In this document: in pieces, positions 1 to 6,315 of the stretch | Layout of the letters: every line of letters starts with the position of its first letter | Numbering within the stretch: position 1 is the stretch's first letter | Assembly (NCBI GenBank): GCA_017394925.1 | Contig: JAFPWQ010000052.1 | Span: 1-13,935 of the forward strand | Direction: 5' to 3' | Source: Synergistaceae bacterium | GTDB taxonomy: Bacteria; Synergistota; Synergistia; Synergistales; Aminobacteriaceae | DNA length: 13,935 bases | The notes under the pieces: generated by a model | What the model was told of the DNA's origin: nothing | The model's input: the letters and a program-made list of their open reading frames with translations, nothing else | Databases searched by the model: none | Position numbers and translations under genes: made by a program

Positions 1-124
1 AAAAAGCCTCCTGAAAAATATAATAAAAAAATTTCACACGAGCCATGATTAATATAATTCATAGTCTGTGAATGAAATAATATTACTCGTTTCAACTGGT
101 AACGTCAAGTGCTAAAAAAGTAGA
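1..124. other. AT-rich leader, no gene seen
   Basis: I see no credible coding region, RNA gene or complete terminator here. A GC-rich segment at 6-13 next to A-runs resembles one arm of the terminators found elsewhere in the window, but its partner arm is not inside the window. The stretch probably separates an unseen upstream gene from the thiamine operon promoter. Confidence 0.5.
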
Positions 125-153
125 ATGACATAAACGAAAACTTGCAATATAAT
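125..153 (+). promoter_or_regulatory. Sigma-70-type promoter of the thiamine operon
   Basis: A -35 box ATGACA (125-130, five of six consensus bases) is followed by a 17-nt spacer and a perfect TATAAT -10 box (148-153). Transcription would begin near 160, about 15-20 nt before the TPP riboswitch, so the aptamer lies at the very 5' end of the mRNA. This is a sequence match only; the start site is inferred. Confidence 0.7.
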
Positions 154-175
154 AATTTATGCAACACACGCATAT

Positions 176-265
176 AAAAATGGGAGCTTGTATAACAGGC
201 TGAGAGGGAATTTATTCCGACCATATGAACCTGATACGGATAATGCCGTCGTAGGGAAGTCATCA
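176..265 (+). promoter_or_regulatory. TPP (THI-box) riboswitch
   Basis: The conserved THI-box elements appear in order and with normal spacing: GGGAGC (182-187), a 7-bp arm (AGCTTGT at 185-191 with ACAGGCT at 195-201), GGCTGAGAG (198-206), a small GGAA/TTCC hairpin (207-218), ACCTGAT (229-235), GGATAATGCCG (238-248) and GTAGGGAAG (251-259). These form the two arms that bind the pyrimidine and pyrophosphate parts of thiamine pyrophosphate. The outer P1 helix is not obvious to me. Between the aptamer and the thiM start I see no hairpin followed by a T-run, so control by hiding the thiM ribosome-binding site is more likely than transcription termination; that is inference. It would shut off the salvage operon when TPP is plentiful. 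Confidence 0.95.
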
Positions 266-322
266 ATAACCCTTCACTCAAGTATACAGGCATTCTCATT
301 AACACATAAGGAGGAGTTCATT

Positions 323-1147
323 TTGCCGCTAAGTGTTTATCTTGAGAACGTCAGAATTAAATCACCGTTAATTCATAACATCACGAATTATGTTACTGTC
401 AATGATGTCGCAAACGCATTACTTGCCTGCGGAGGAAGTCCGATAATGGCCGATGAACCTGATGACGCAGAAGAAATCACGCAGATCTGTAACGGGTTAA
501 ATATCAACATCGGGACTCTGAATTCACGAACGATAGAATCAATGTTCAGGGCAGGCAAAAAATCATCAGAAATGAATCACGCATTATTGCTTGATCCTGT
601 AGGTGCAGGTGCGAGCGCATTACGGACAAATACGGCGTTAAATCTCATGAAGGAAATCAAATTTAATGTCATACGCGGCAATTCTTCGGAGATAAAAACG
701 CTTTTCATGGGCTCTGGAAAAACTCACGGCGTTGATGCAAGTTCAGTTGATGCCGTGAATGACTCGAATCTTGAGTACATGATTGAATTCGTGAAAAGTT
801 TTTCGGTCGCGTCAGGTTCAGTTATCGCTCTCACGGGCGCAATTGATTTAGCCTCTGACGGGAATAAATGCTATGTCATCCGCAACGGCCGCGCTGAAAT
901 GGGACGCATAACAGGTACGGGCTGTATGCTCTCAGGAATTATGGCTGCATTCATCGCCGCTAATCCGGATCATAAACTCGATGCTTCAGCCGCTGCAATA
1001 TGCCTCATGGGACTCGCAGGTGAGATTGCATTTTCACGTCTTGAATCACACGAAGGGAATGCGTCATACAGGAATAAAATCATAGACGCGATATATAACA
1101 TGACGGGTGAAATTCTCGACGGAGGAGCAAAGTATGAAATTCGATAG
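323..1147 (+). CDS. thiM: Hydroxyethylthiazole kinase ThiM (TTG start)
   Basis: It phosphorylates 4-methyl-5-(2-hydroxyethyl)thiazole with ATP, the thiazole salvage step, in the cytoplasm. Family signatures seen: HNITNYVTVNDVAN near residues 18-31, the GGSPIMADEP segment at 37-46, DPVGAGAS at 91-98, RGNSSE at 118-123 and the anion-hole/catalytic GTGC at 198-201 with Cys201. The length of 274 residues is normal for the family. The reading frame is open from 188, but that would translate the riboswitch. I choose TTG at 323 because a strong AAGGAGG (308-314) lies 8 nt before it and the family-like sequence begins there. It is the first gene of the riboswitch-controlled operon, and its end overlaps thiE by 14 nt. 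Confidence 0.95.
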   Translation: MPLSVYLENVRIKSPLIHNITNYVTVNDVANALLACGGSPIMADEPDDAEEITQICNGLNINIGTLNSRTIESMFRAGKKSSEMNHALLLDPVGAGASALRTNTALNLMKEIKFNVIRGNSSEIKTLFMGSGKTHGVDASSVDAVNDSNLEYMIEFVKSFSVASGSVIALTGAIDLASDGNKCYVIRNGRAEMGRITGTGCMLSGIMAAFIAANPDHKLDASAAAICLMGLAGEIAFSRLESHEGNASYRNKIIDAIYNMTGEILDGGAKYEIR

Positions 1148-1772
1148 CAGCAGCTTACTGCTTTATGCAGTTACAGACAGGACATGGCTTAACGGTAGAA
1201 GTTTATGTGAAGTCGTCAGAGATGCGATTATCGGAGGCGCAACGTTCATTCAGTTACGCGAAAAAAATTTAGGCTATGATGAATTCAAAGCTCAGGCCAT
1301 AGAGATTAAGAAACTGTGCAGAGATTTCAATGTTCCGTTCGTCATTAATGATAACGTAATGCTCGCAAAAGAGATTGACGCTGACGGTGTGCATGTCGGG
1401 CAGGACGATATGAGAGCGTCAGACGTGAGAAATATAATCGGCCATGACAAAATACTCGGCGTGTCAGTTCGTACACCTGAAGAGGCTGTTATTGCTGAAT
1501 CAAACGGTGCTGATTATCTCGGTGCGGGTGCAGTTTTTCATACAGGCTCAAAGAATGACGCTGTTGATATTACCCATGAGGCTTTACGGGAAATATGCAG
1601 AGCGGTAAAAATTCCTGTCGTGGCAATCGGAGGTATAAACGCAGATAATATTCATGAGCTTTCAGGTTCGGGCATTAAGGGCGTGGCAGTGATAAGCGCA
1701 ATATTTGCCGCTGAAAATATACGGGCAGCCGCAATTGCACTAAAAGGACGGGCATTGAACATATGCGTATAG
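1134..1772 (+). CDS. thiE: Thiamine-phosphate synthase ThiE
   Basis: It joins HMP-pyrophosphate and thiazole phosphate to give thiamine monophosphate (ThMP). This TIM-barrel protein shows QLREKN at residues 40-45 and IND at 71-73 (pyrophosphate and Mg binding). It also has DGVHVGQDD at 84-92, the YLGAGAVFHTGSK loop at 128-140 (usually GPVFPTxTK, so slightly divergent), VVAIGGI at 162-168 and GVAVISAIF at 183-191 (phosphate binding). The 212-residue length is typical. A GTG at 1107 is in frame, but ATG at 1134 has GGAGGA (1121-1126) 7 nt upstream and begins at the family N-terminus. The start lies inside the end of thiM and the stop overlaps the next gene by 10 nt, which implies translational coupling. 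Confidence 0.95.
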   Translation: MKFDSSSLLLYAVTDRTWLNGRSLCEVVRDAIIGGATFIQLREKNLGYDEFKAQAIEIKKLCRDFNVPFVINDNVMLAKEIDADGVHVGQDDMRASDVRNIIGHDKILGVSVRTPEEAVIAESNGADYLGAGAVFHTGSKNDAVDITHEALREICRAVKIPVVAIGGINADNIHELSGSGIKGVAVISAIFAAENIRAAAIALKGRALNICV

Positions 1773-2407
1773 GCTTTAAGGGTGCAGTATTCGATGCTGA
1801 TGGTACGCTTATAGATTCAATGTACATGTGGAGGAGTTTAGGCCTGCAGTACCTGAAGAAATTCGGAATATACGAAAATGAATCGCTGAACAGAAAATTA
1901 TTTGTGCTGTCATTTGAACAGGGCTGTGAATATCTCAGAACGCATTATGATCTGAATCAGTCAGCAGATGAAATTCGTTCGGGCATTCTCGAAATGATTC
2001 GCAATTTCTATGTTCATGACGTAAAACTCAAAAACGGAGTCCGTGAATTTCTTGACGCATTAAAGGCCAGGCATATCCCTATGGTGATTGCAACATCAGG
2101 AGACAGGGATTTACTGACATATGCGTTAAAGAGACTGGGAATATATTCATACTTTGAGGCTATATTCACATGTACGGAGCTTAACACGAATAAACACGAG
2201 GCAAAAATTTACATGGCCTGTGCTGAGTTCATGAATCTTGAGCCGGAATATATAGCAGTGTTTGAAGATGCATATCACGCAGTAATCACGGCAAAGAATG
2301 CAGGTTTTATCACGTTCGGAGCTGCTGATGATTCAAGCATTAATGACAGAGAAAGAATTATTGAAACGTCAGATTATTTTATTGATGACTTCACGAAGGA
2401 GATTTGA
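1763..2407 (+). CDS. HAD-family phosphatase, probable thiamine-phosphate phosphatase
   Basis: A 214-residue HAD hydrolase of the beta-phosphoglucomutase-like type with a helical cap between motifs I and II. Motif I is FDADGT with nucleophile Asp11 and acid/base Asp13. Motif II is ATSGD with Thr111, motif III Lys is probably Lys144 or Lys148, and motif IV is FEDA with Glu168-Asp169, so all catalytic positions look intact. It overlaps the end of thiE by 10 nt and precedes thiD by 9 nt. ThiE makes ThMP, whereas ThiN at the operon end pyrophosphorylates free thiamine, and no thiL is present, so a ThMP phosphatase is needed. I infer that role from context. HAD enzymes filling this step have been reported in some bacteria and plants, but other phosphate esters cannot be excluded. 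An AGGA (1744-1747) lies rather far from the ATG. Confidence 0.82.
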   Translation: MRIGFKGAVFDADGTLIDSMYMWRSLGLQYLKKFGIYENESLNRKLFVLSFEQGCEYLRTHYDLNQSADEIRSGILEMIRNFYVHDVKLKNGVREFLDALKARHIPMVIATSGDRDLLTYALKRLGIYSYFEAIFTCTELNTNKHEAKIYMACAEFMNLEPEYIAVFEDAYHAVITAKNAGFITFGAADDSSINDRERIIETSDYFIDDFTKEI

Positions 2408-2416
2408 TAATTTATC

Positions 2417-3223
2417 ATGAACATGAAAACAGCATTAACGATAGCAGGAAGTGATTCATCAGGCGGTGCAGGAATTCAGGCGGACATAAAGACCATGACG
2501 ATGAACGGAGTATTTGCCATGAGTGCAGTAACGGCACTGACAGCACAGAATACTATGGGCGTAACAGGCATTCTTGAATCATCGCCGGAGTTTTTGAGAG
2601 CGCAGATTAACGCAGTCTTTGATGATATATTCCCTGACGCTGTGAAAATCGGTATGGTCTCAAGTTCAGAACTGATTCACGTCATCGCTGAATCACTCAC
2701 GCACTATCACGCGCATAATATAGTCGTTGATCCCGTTATGGTATCTACAAGCGGCTCAAGACTCATAGCAGAAGACGCAGTGAAAATTCTAGCAAATGAA
2801 TTAATGCCTCTTGCAGCACTCGCAACTCCAAATATCCCAGAGGCCGAAATATTATCGGGAATGAAAATCACGGGTCAAAATGACATGCAGAATGCCGCAG
2901 TGAAAATTAACTCGCTTTACGGCTGCTCTGTTCTCGTTAAGGGAGGCCATGACGTAAATGACGCAAATGATTTGCTCTGCACAGGCAAAAACGCGTTCAC
3001 ATGGTTTTACGGGAATCATATCGATAACCCAAATACACACGGTACAGGCTGTACGCTCTCAAGTGCAATCGCCGCTAATCTCGCAAAAGGATATTCACTG
3101 AGTGATTCTGTCGGACGCGCAAAGGAATATATTTCGGGTGCTCTTTCTGCAATGCTGAACTTGGGCAGGGGAAGAGGACCAATGAATCACGCGTTTAATC
3201 TCACGGGGAAATTTGCAGAATGA
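2417..3223 (+). CDS. thiD: HMP/HMP-phosphate kinase ThiD
   Basis: It phosphorylates hydroxymethylpyrimidine twice to HMP-pyrophosphate, the pyrimidine substrate of ThiE. The ribokinase-like fold shows the N-terminal AGSDSSGGAGIQADIKT at residues 10-26, ALTAQNT around 40-46, DPVMVSTSG at 105-113, LVKGGH at 173-178 and the catalytic THGTGCTLSSAIA at 207-219 with Cys212. The 268-residue length is standard. AAGGAG (2396-2401) lies 15 nt before the ATG, and a second in-frame ATG at 2423 is a possible alternative start. The stop codon overlaps the thiN start as ATGA. In a salvage operon like this it processes imported or scavenged HMP; there is no thiC here to make HMP-P. Confidence 0.97.
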   Translation: MNMKTALTIAGSDSSGGAGIQADIKTMTMNGVFAMSAVTALTAQNTMGVTGILESSPEFLRAQINAVFDDIFPDAVKIGMVSSSELIHVIAESLTHYHAHNIVVDPVMVSTSGSRLIAEDAVKILANELMPLAALATPNIPEAEILSGMKITGQNDMQNAAVKINSLYGCSVLVKGGHDVNDANDLLCTGKNAFTWFYGNHIDNPNTHGTGCTLSSAIAANLAKGYSLSDSVGRAKEYISGALSAMLNLGRGRGPMNHAFNLTGKFAE

Positions 3224-3855
3224 AGAGATGTGTCATTGTCGGCGGTGCTGAGATTAAGAACTATGAATCACTGCGAAAAAATTTCACTCATGATGATTAT
3301 TTTATCTATTGCGACTGCGGACTGAAACATGAAAAATTTCTCGGCCATGCTCCTGATTTAATCATCGGCGATTTTGATTCTCACGAAAAACCCGAAAATC
3401 CAGAGTGTGAAATGATTGTGCTTCCTGTCGTCAAAGATGATACGGATTCGATTTATGCCGTCAAAGAGGCCATAAAACGCGGCTTTGATGATTTTGTTCT
3501 AATAGGCTCGACTGGAGGACGCACAGATCATACTCTCGGCAATATTTACGTGCTGTTAATGCTCGCGAATAAGGGAAAACATGCAGAGATTATCGATGAC
3601 TATTCAAGAATGCAAATTATTTCTGCCGGTGAGACTGTGAGAATAAAATACGGCTGTAAATTCTTCTCGCTGATTAATATTACAGGACTTGCGAAGGGAA
3701 TCAGCATAACGAACGCGAAATATAATCTCGAAGATGCAGAAATCACGAGCGAATATCAGTACGGAATAAGCAATGAAGTTCTGAGTCCTGAACATGACGC
3801 TGAAATTTATATTCGTGAAGGGAATTTATTGCTTGTAATTATCCTCCCCCGTTAG
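3220..3855 (+). CDS. thiN: Thiamine pyrophosphokinase ThiN
   Basis: It transfers pyrophosphate from ATP to free thiamine to give TPP, the final step of the operon's pathway. Signatures of the TPK catalytic domain are GDFDS at residues 50-54, KDDTD at 72-76 (metal and substrate binding) and GGRTDHTLGN at 99-108, followed by a beta-rich thiamine-binding C-terminal half. At 211 residues it has the usual bacterial size. It overlaps thiD by 4 nt (ATGA), consistent with coupled translation. Because the enzyme uses thiamine rather than ThMP, its presence implies a preceding phosphatase or thiamine uptake. The last codons form the 5' arm of the operon terminator. Confidence 0.95.
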   Translation: MKRCVIVGGAEIKNYESLRKNFTHDDYFIYCDCGLKHEKFLGHAPDLIIGDFDSHEKPENPECEMIVLPVVKDDTDSIYAVKEAIKRGFDDFVLIGSTGGRTDHTLGNIYVLLMLANKGKHAEIIDDYSRMQIISAGETVRIKYGCKFFSLINITGLAKGISITNAKYNLEDAEITSEYQYGISNEVLSPEHDAEIYIREGNLLLVIILPR

Positions 3856-3880
3856 CTTTCAGGGGAGGGCTTTATCTTTT
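3843..3880 (+). terminator. Rho-independent terminator of the thiamine operon
   Basis: CCTCCCC (3843-3849) pairs perfectly with GGGGAGG (3862-3868) around a 12-nt loop, followed by a T-rich tail (3871-3880). The thiN stop codon lies in the loop, so terminator and coding end overlap. On the opposite strand the hairpin also forms but is followed by only a weak T-tail, so it may serve the convergent 3885-4703 gene poorly. Confidence 0.75.
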
Positions 3881-3884
3881 GTGT

Positions 3885-4703
3885 CTACAAGTTTCTCCAC
3901 AGACGCGATATTACACTGTCCATTATGAGCTGTCTGTCATGCTTTGAGAGTCTGCTGATTGAATCATTAATTTCGTTCAGGAGTTTATTATCTCCTCTGC
4001 GGACTCCCGCGCATATTCCGTTGAAGTCATGAAGAAAGTTACTGCGCTCATGAAAACGAATCACTTTAAGATTACTGTGTGAAGCCTCGTATGAACGCCC
4101 CGTATCAAGATTTATCACTGTACCGTCCGCCGTGCCTGTTACTACAGCATTGAGCATCTCTGAGACAGTATTGACGGGTGTCATGTGAATCACGCCGGGT
4201 ATAGCATCAATTGCATTATCAAGATTAGTATGAGCCTGAGCAATGAACTTTGCGCCCGAAAAATCATTGAGTGTCTTTGCATTTGCGTATTTGCTCGCGG
4301 TGTTAATTACAACCGTGTATTCTGTCTTCACTACATCATAAGGAACTGAGAACAGCGCAGAATCTTTTCGCGTTGATGTGTCGAGCATTCCCGAAAATAT
4401 TGCGTCAATTTCGCCGTCATTTAATGCCCTGATCAAATCATTCCATGCAATTTTTTTCACTTCAAGTTTTGCGTCTAAATCTTCTGCTATATGCTTTGCT
4501 ATTTGAAGGTCATAGCCCTCTGCATAGAATCCCGGATGATTCGCAATAGGCATATTTGAATCTGTTTCTCTCTTTTCTTCCCAGTTATTAGGAGCATAAT
4601 CACATTCCATGCCTATACGAAGCACACGGGTTTTAGCAGGATGATAGAATTTATACGTCAGTACTGCACATAAAATCAGAATTACAGCGATAAACTTTTT
4701 CAT
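3885..4703 (-). CDS. Orphan amino-acid-type solute-binding protein (SBP family 3)
   Basis: A 272-residue extracytoplasmic ligand-binding protein of the family serving polar amino-acid ABC transporters. An N-terminal hydrophobic stretch (residues 4-16) acts as signal or anchor. Cys12 is preceded by LIL, not a good lipobox. The binding domain starts with LRIGMECDYAPNNW (28-41), then GYDLQIAKHIAEDL (63-76), DGEIDAIFSGM (96-106), and Thr111-Arg112 in the segment that normally holds the ligand carboxylate. I place the start at 4703 rather than 4718: GGGAG lies 8 nt upstream of 4703, while no Shine-Dalgarno precedes 4718. No permease or ATPase gene is nearby, so the transporter partner and ligand are unknown. 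It could instead be a sensor-type or scavenging protein. Confidence 0.88.
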   Translation of the reverse strand: MKKFIAVILILCAVLTYKFYHPAKTRVLRIGMECDYAPNNWEEKRETDSNMPIANHPGFYAEGYDLQIAKHIAEDLDAKLEVKKIAWNDLIRALNDGEIDAIFSGMLDTSTRKDSALFSVPYDVVKTEYTVVINTASKYANAKTLNDFSGAKFIAQAHTNLDNAIDAIPGVIHMTPVNTVSEMLNAVVTGTADGTVINLDTGRSYEASHSNLKVIRFHERSNFLHDFNGICAGVRRGDNKLLNEINDSISRLSKHDRQLIMDSVISRLWRNL

Positions 4704-4746
4704 GCATTTCACTCCCATTATTATTATTTTATGAATATGTCAGAAG

Positions 4747-4775
4747 ATTTTAAAAGTTATAATAAAAAAAGTAAA
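4747..4775 (-). promoter_or_regulatory. Likely promoter of the solute-binding protein gene
   Basis: Read on the - strand, TTTACT (4770-4775) and TAAAAT (4747-4752) are separated by 17 nt. The inferred start near 4740 gives a leader of about 35 nt that contains the GGGAG site. The -35 box is a weak match (four of six), and the region is AT-rich, so the call is moderate. Confidence 0.45.
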
Positions 4776-4821
4776 GCAAAGACGCATAAAGCAATGTAAT
4801 TTTACGTAAATGTCTTTTAAG

Positions 4822-4850
4822 TTGAAGTTTTGAATTCAGGATAGTAAAAT
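4822..4850 (+). promoter_or_regulatory. Likely promoter of the small secreted protein gene
   Basis: TTGAAG (4822-4827), a 17-nt spacer and TAAAAT (4845-4850) fit a sigma-70 promoter; transcription would begin near 4857. A perfect 10-bp palindrome, TTTACGTAAA (4801-4810), lies 11 nt upstream of the -35 box, between the two divergent promoters, and could be an operator. Confidence 0.55.
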
Positions 4851-4890
4851 CTTCATGAAAATATAAATTCTCACAGGAGGTTTAATCAGA

Positions 4891-5370
4891 ATGAAGAAAT
4901 TAACACTCAGCGTTTTAGTTATCATGTTGCTTGCAGGCATAATCTCATGCGCATATGCAGAAGAAGCCCCGTCAGTTTTCGGAGCATTAACGGCACAGGC
5001 AGAAGAAGCAGCACCCGCAGCAGAAGAGGCAGCCCCGGCAGAGTCAGCAAATGAAGAGTTTGATTTCCTGAGATTCGCAAAAGAGAGAGTACTTCAGGAT
5101 TTTCATCCGACAGCAAAACCCGAAAATGCAGAAGTCCAGTTTGACGAGAAACCTTTCGACAAGGGAGACGGAATCACCAGAGCCAGAGTCGGCATTTATT
5201 ACTCAGGCTGGGTACGTCAGCACTCAATGTTAATCGATATGGATTACAGGAAAGAAGATAGACAGATTAAGATCTCCCTGATTAAAGACACGAACAGCAT
5301 GAATATTGTCGGAAATCGTTTCTTCAAAGAGGGCGAATGGGTAAGCATCGCGGCAATGGGCTGGAAATAA
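4891..5370 (+). CDS. Small secreted protein of unknown function
   Basis: I do not recognise this 159-residue protein. It begins with a clear Sec signal peptide: MKK, a hydrophobic core to about residue 17, and a likely AYA/EE cleavage near residue 23. Cys20 is present, but the preceding IIS fits a lipobox only loosely. An Ala/Glu/Pro-rich linker (about residues 35-56) with a duplicated AEEAAPA unit follows. The remaining ~100 residues form a probable compact domain rich in charged and aromatic residues, with RARVGIYYSGW and several short strand-like stretches. A strong AGGAGG (4875-4880) and its own promoter and terminator suggest an independently and well expressed monocistronic gene. Its location outside the cytoplasm is inferred from the signal peptide. 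Confidence 0.8.
   Translation: MKKLTLSVLVIMLLAGIISCAYAEEAPSVFGALTAQAEEAAPAAEEAAPAESANEEFDFLRFAKERVLQDFHPTAKPENAEVQFDEKPFDKGDGITRARVGIYYSGWVRQHSMLIDMDYRKEDRQIKISLIKDTNSMNIVGNRFFKEGEWVSIAAMGWK
4999..5040 (+). repeat. Imperfect 21-nt tandem repeat (two copies) inside the secreted-protein gene
   Basis: Copies at 4999-5019 and 5020-5040 differ at only a few positions, and both encode AEEAAPA in frame. The differences are synonymous, so the peptide is kept while the DNA has drifted. It forms the low-complexity linker after the signal peptide and may vary in copy number between strains. Confidence 0.8.
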
Positions 5371-5421
5371 CTGGAAATAAGAAAATAATCATTCCACACT
5401 AACGAAACACACACACTTAAT

Positions 5422-5460
5422 GGCATCAGTGAAAATTATTTTGCTGGTGCTATTTTTTAT
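5422..5460 (+). terminator. Rho-independent terminator after the secreted-protein gene
   Basis: GCATCAG (5423-5429) pairs with CTGGTGC (5444-5450) through seven pairs including one U-G. The intervening AAAA/TTTT can extend the stem, and a T-run (5451-5459) follows. The wobble pair becomes C-A on the other strand, which supports + strand function. It lies just before the next gene's ribosome-binding site. Confidence 0.8.
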
Positions 5461-5472
5461 CAGGAGCTACGC

Positions 5473-6312
5473 ATGTCAAAGAAAAATAATAATAAAAATA
5501 AGAACAGGAAAATTAAACGTAAAATAAATCCCGTAAAAATAAAATCTGAAATACAGACTAAGCCGGCAGAAAAGAAATTCACAAAGCAATGGCTGATTGA
5601 ACTTCTCAAGCGCAAATTCTCATCACTAATCATGATAATCATTCCGGCATTTGCAATCATGTTAATCTTATCGGCTCTGCTCTGGGCGTTAAGATTCGTA
5701 CTGCCTGCGGGTGTACTCGAAAGCATATCGTACTATGCACATAATCCCCGTGAACTTAGGACGCTCGGTGAAGGTTCTGAATGGGTATTCATACTCGTAC
5801 AGGTCTTACAGGTTGTAATTGCGCCCATACCCGGACAGGCTGCGGCATTTGCTGGAGGGTTTATATTCGGGTTCTGGAAGGGCTGGTTTTTGACGACACT
5901 GGGACTCGTAATCGGAAGTTTAATCGCAATGACTTTAGCGCGTTTACTGGGAATATCGCTCGTGCGCAGGATAGTACCTGATTCGATAATTCAGCAGTTC
6001 GATAAAGTAATATCTGAAGGCGGCTATATGACATTCTTCACGATATTTTTGCTTCCTGCGTTACCTGATGATGCTGTATGTTTTCTTGCCGGTCTCACGA
6101 AGTTAAAATTATTCCCCCTTTCAATCGTGTGCCTGCTTGGACGTGCTCCTGGAATGCTTGTATTGTCGCTCACAGGTGCAGGTTTTGCTGACGGCTTAAC
6201 GTTATGGGTTGAGATTTTATTTGCTGTTATGATGATTGCATCGGTGCTTTTATGGCTGTTCTGGGAAGTCATTGAAGAATGGGTTTATGATTTTCTGAAG
6301 ATTAAGCGTTAA
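5473..6312 (+). CDS. TVP38/TMEM64 (DedA/SNARE-associated superfamily) membrane protein
   Basis: A 279-residue polytopic inner-membrane protein. Family marks are APIPGQAAAFAGGFIFG (residues 117-133), the following GLVIGSLIAMTLARLLG helix (144-160), the re-entrant LLPALPDDAVCFLAG (193-207) and GRAPGM (223-228). Hydrophobic segments lie near 51-78, 104-117, 120-160, 187-210, 213-238 and 242-267. The first ~35 residues are a very basic, Lys/Asn-rich tail, presumably cytoplasmic. Members of this superfamily take part in lipid scrambling or membrane homeostasis; the substrate here is unknown. AGGAG (5462-5466) lies 6 nt before the ATG. It follows a terminator at close range, so its promoter is unclear: read-through or a site inside the upstream gene are both possible. 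It converges on the phospholipase D-like gene with a 3-nt gap. Confidence 0.88.
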   Translation: MSKKNNNKNKNRKIKRKINPVKIKSEIQTKPAEKKFTKQWLIELLKRKFSSLIMIIIPAFAIMLILSALLWALRFVLPAGVLESISYYAHNPRELRTLGEGSEWVFILVQVLQVVIAPIPGQAAAFAGGFIFGFWKGWFLTTLGLVIGSLIAMTLARLLGISLVRRIVPDSIIQQFDKVISEGGYMTFFTIFLLPALPDDAVCFLAGLTKLKLFPLSIVCLLGRAPGMLVLSLTGAGFADGLTLWVEILFAVMMIASVLLWLFWEVIEEWVYDFLKIKR

Positions 6313-6315
6313 GAC

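Noticed and set aside
1..40. GCCTCCTG flanked by A-runs at the window edge as a terminator of an upstream gene
   Set aside because: Only one arm is visible, so a hairpin cannot be shown.
188..322. Upstream extension of thiM from an ATG at 188
   Set aside because: It would translate the TPP aptamer itself, and it lacks a Shine-Dalgarno, while TTG at 323 has a strong one and starts at the family N-terminus.
4704..4718. ATG at 4718 as start of the solute-binding protein
   Set aside because: There is no Shine-Dalgarno upstream of it. The five extra codons contain the GGGAG that serves the ATG at 4703.
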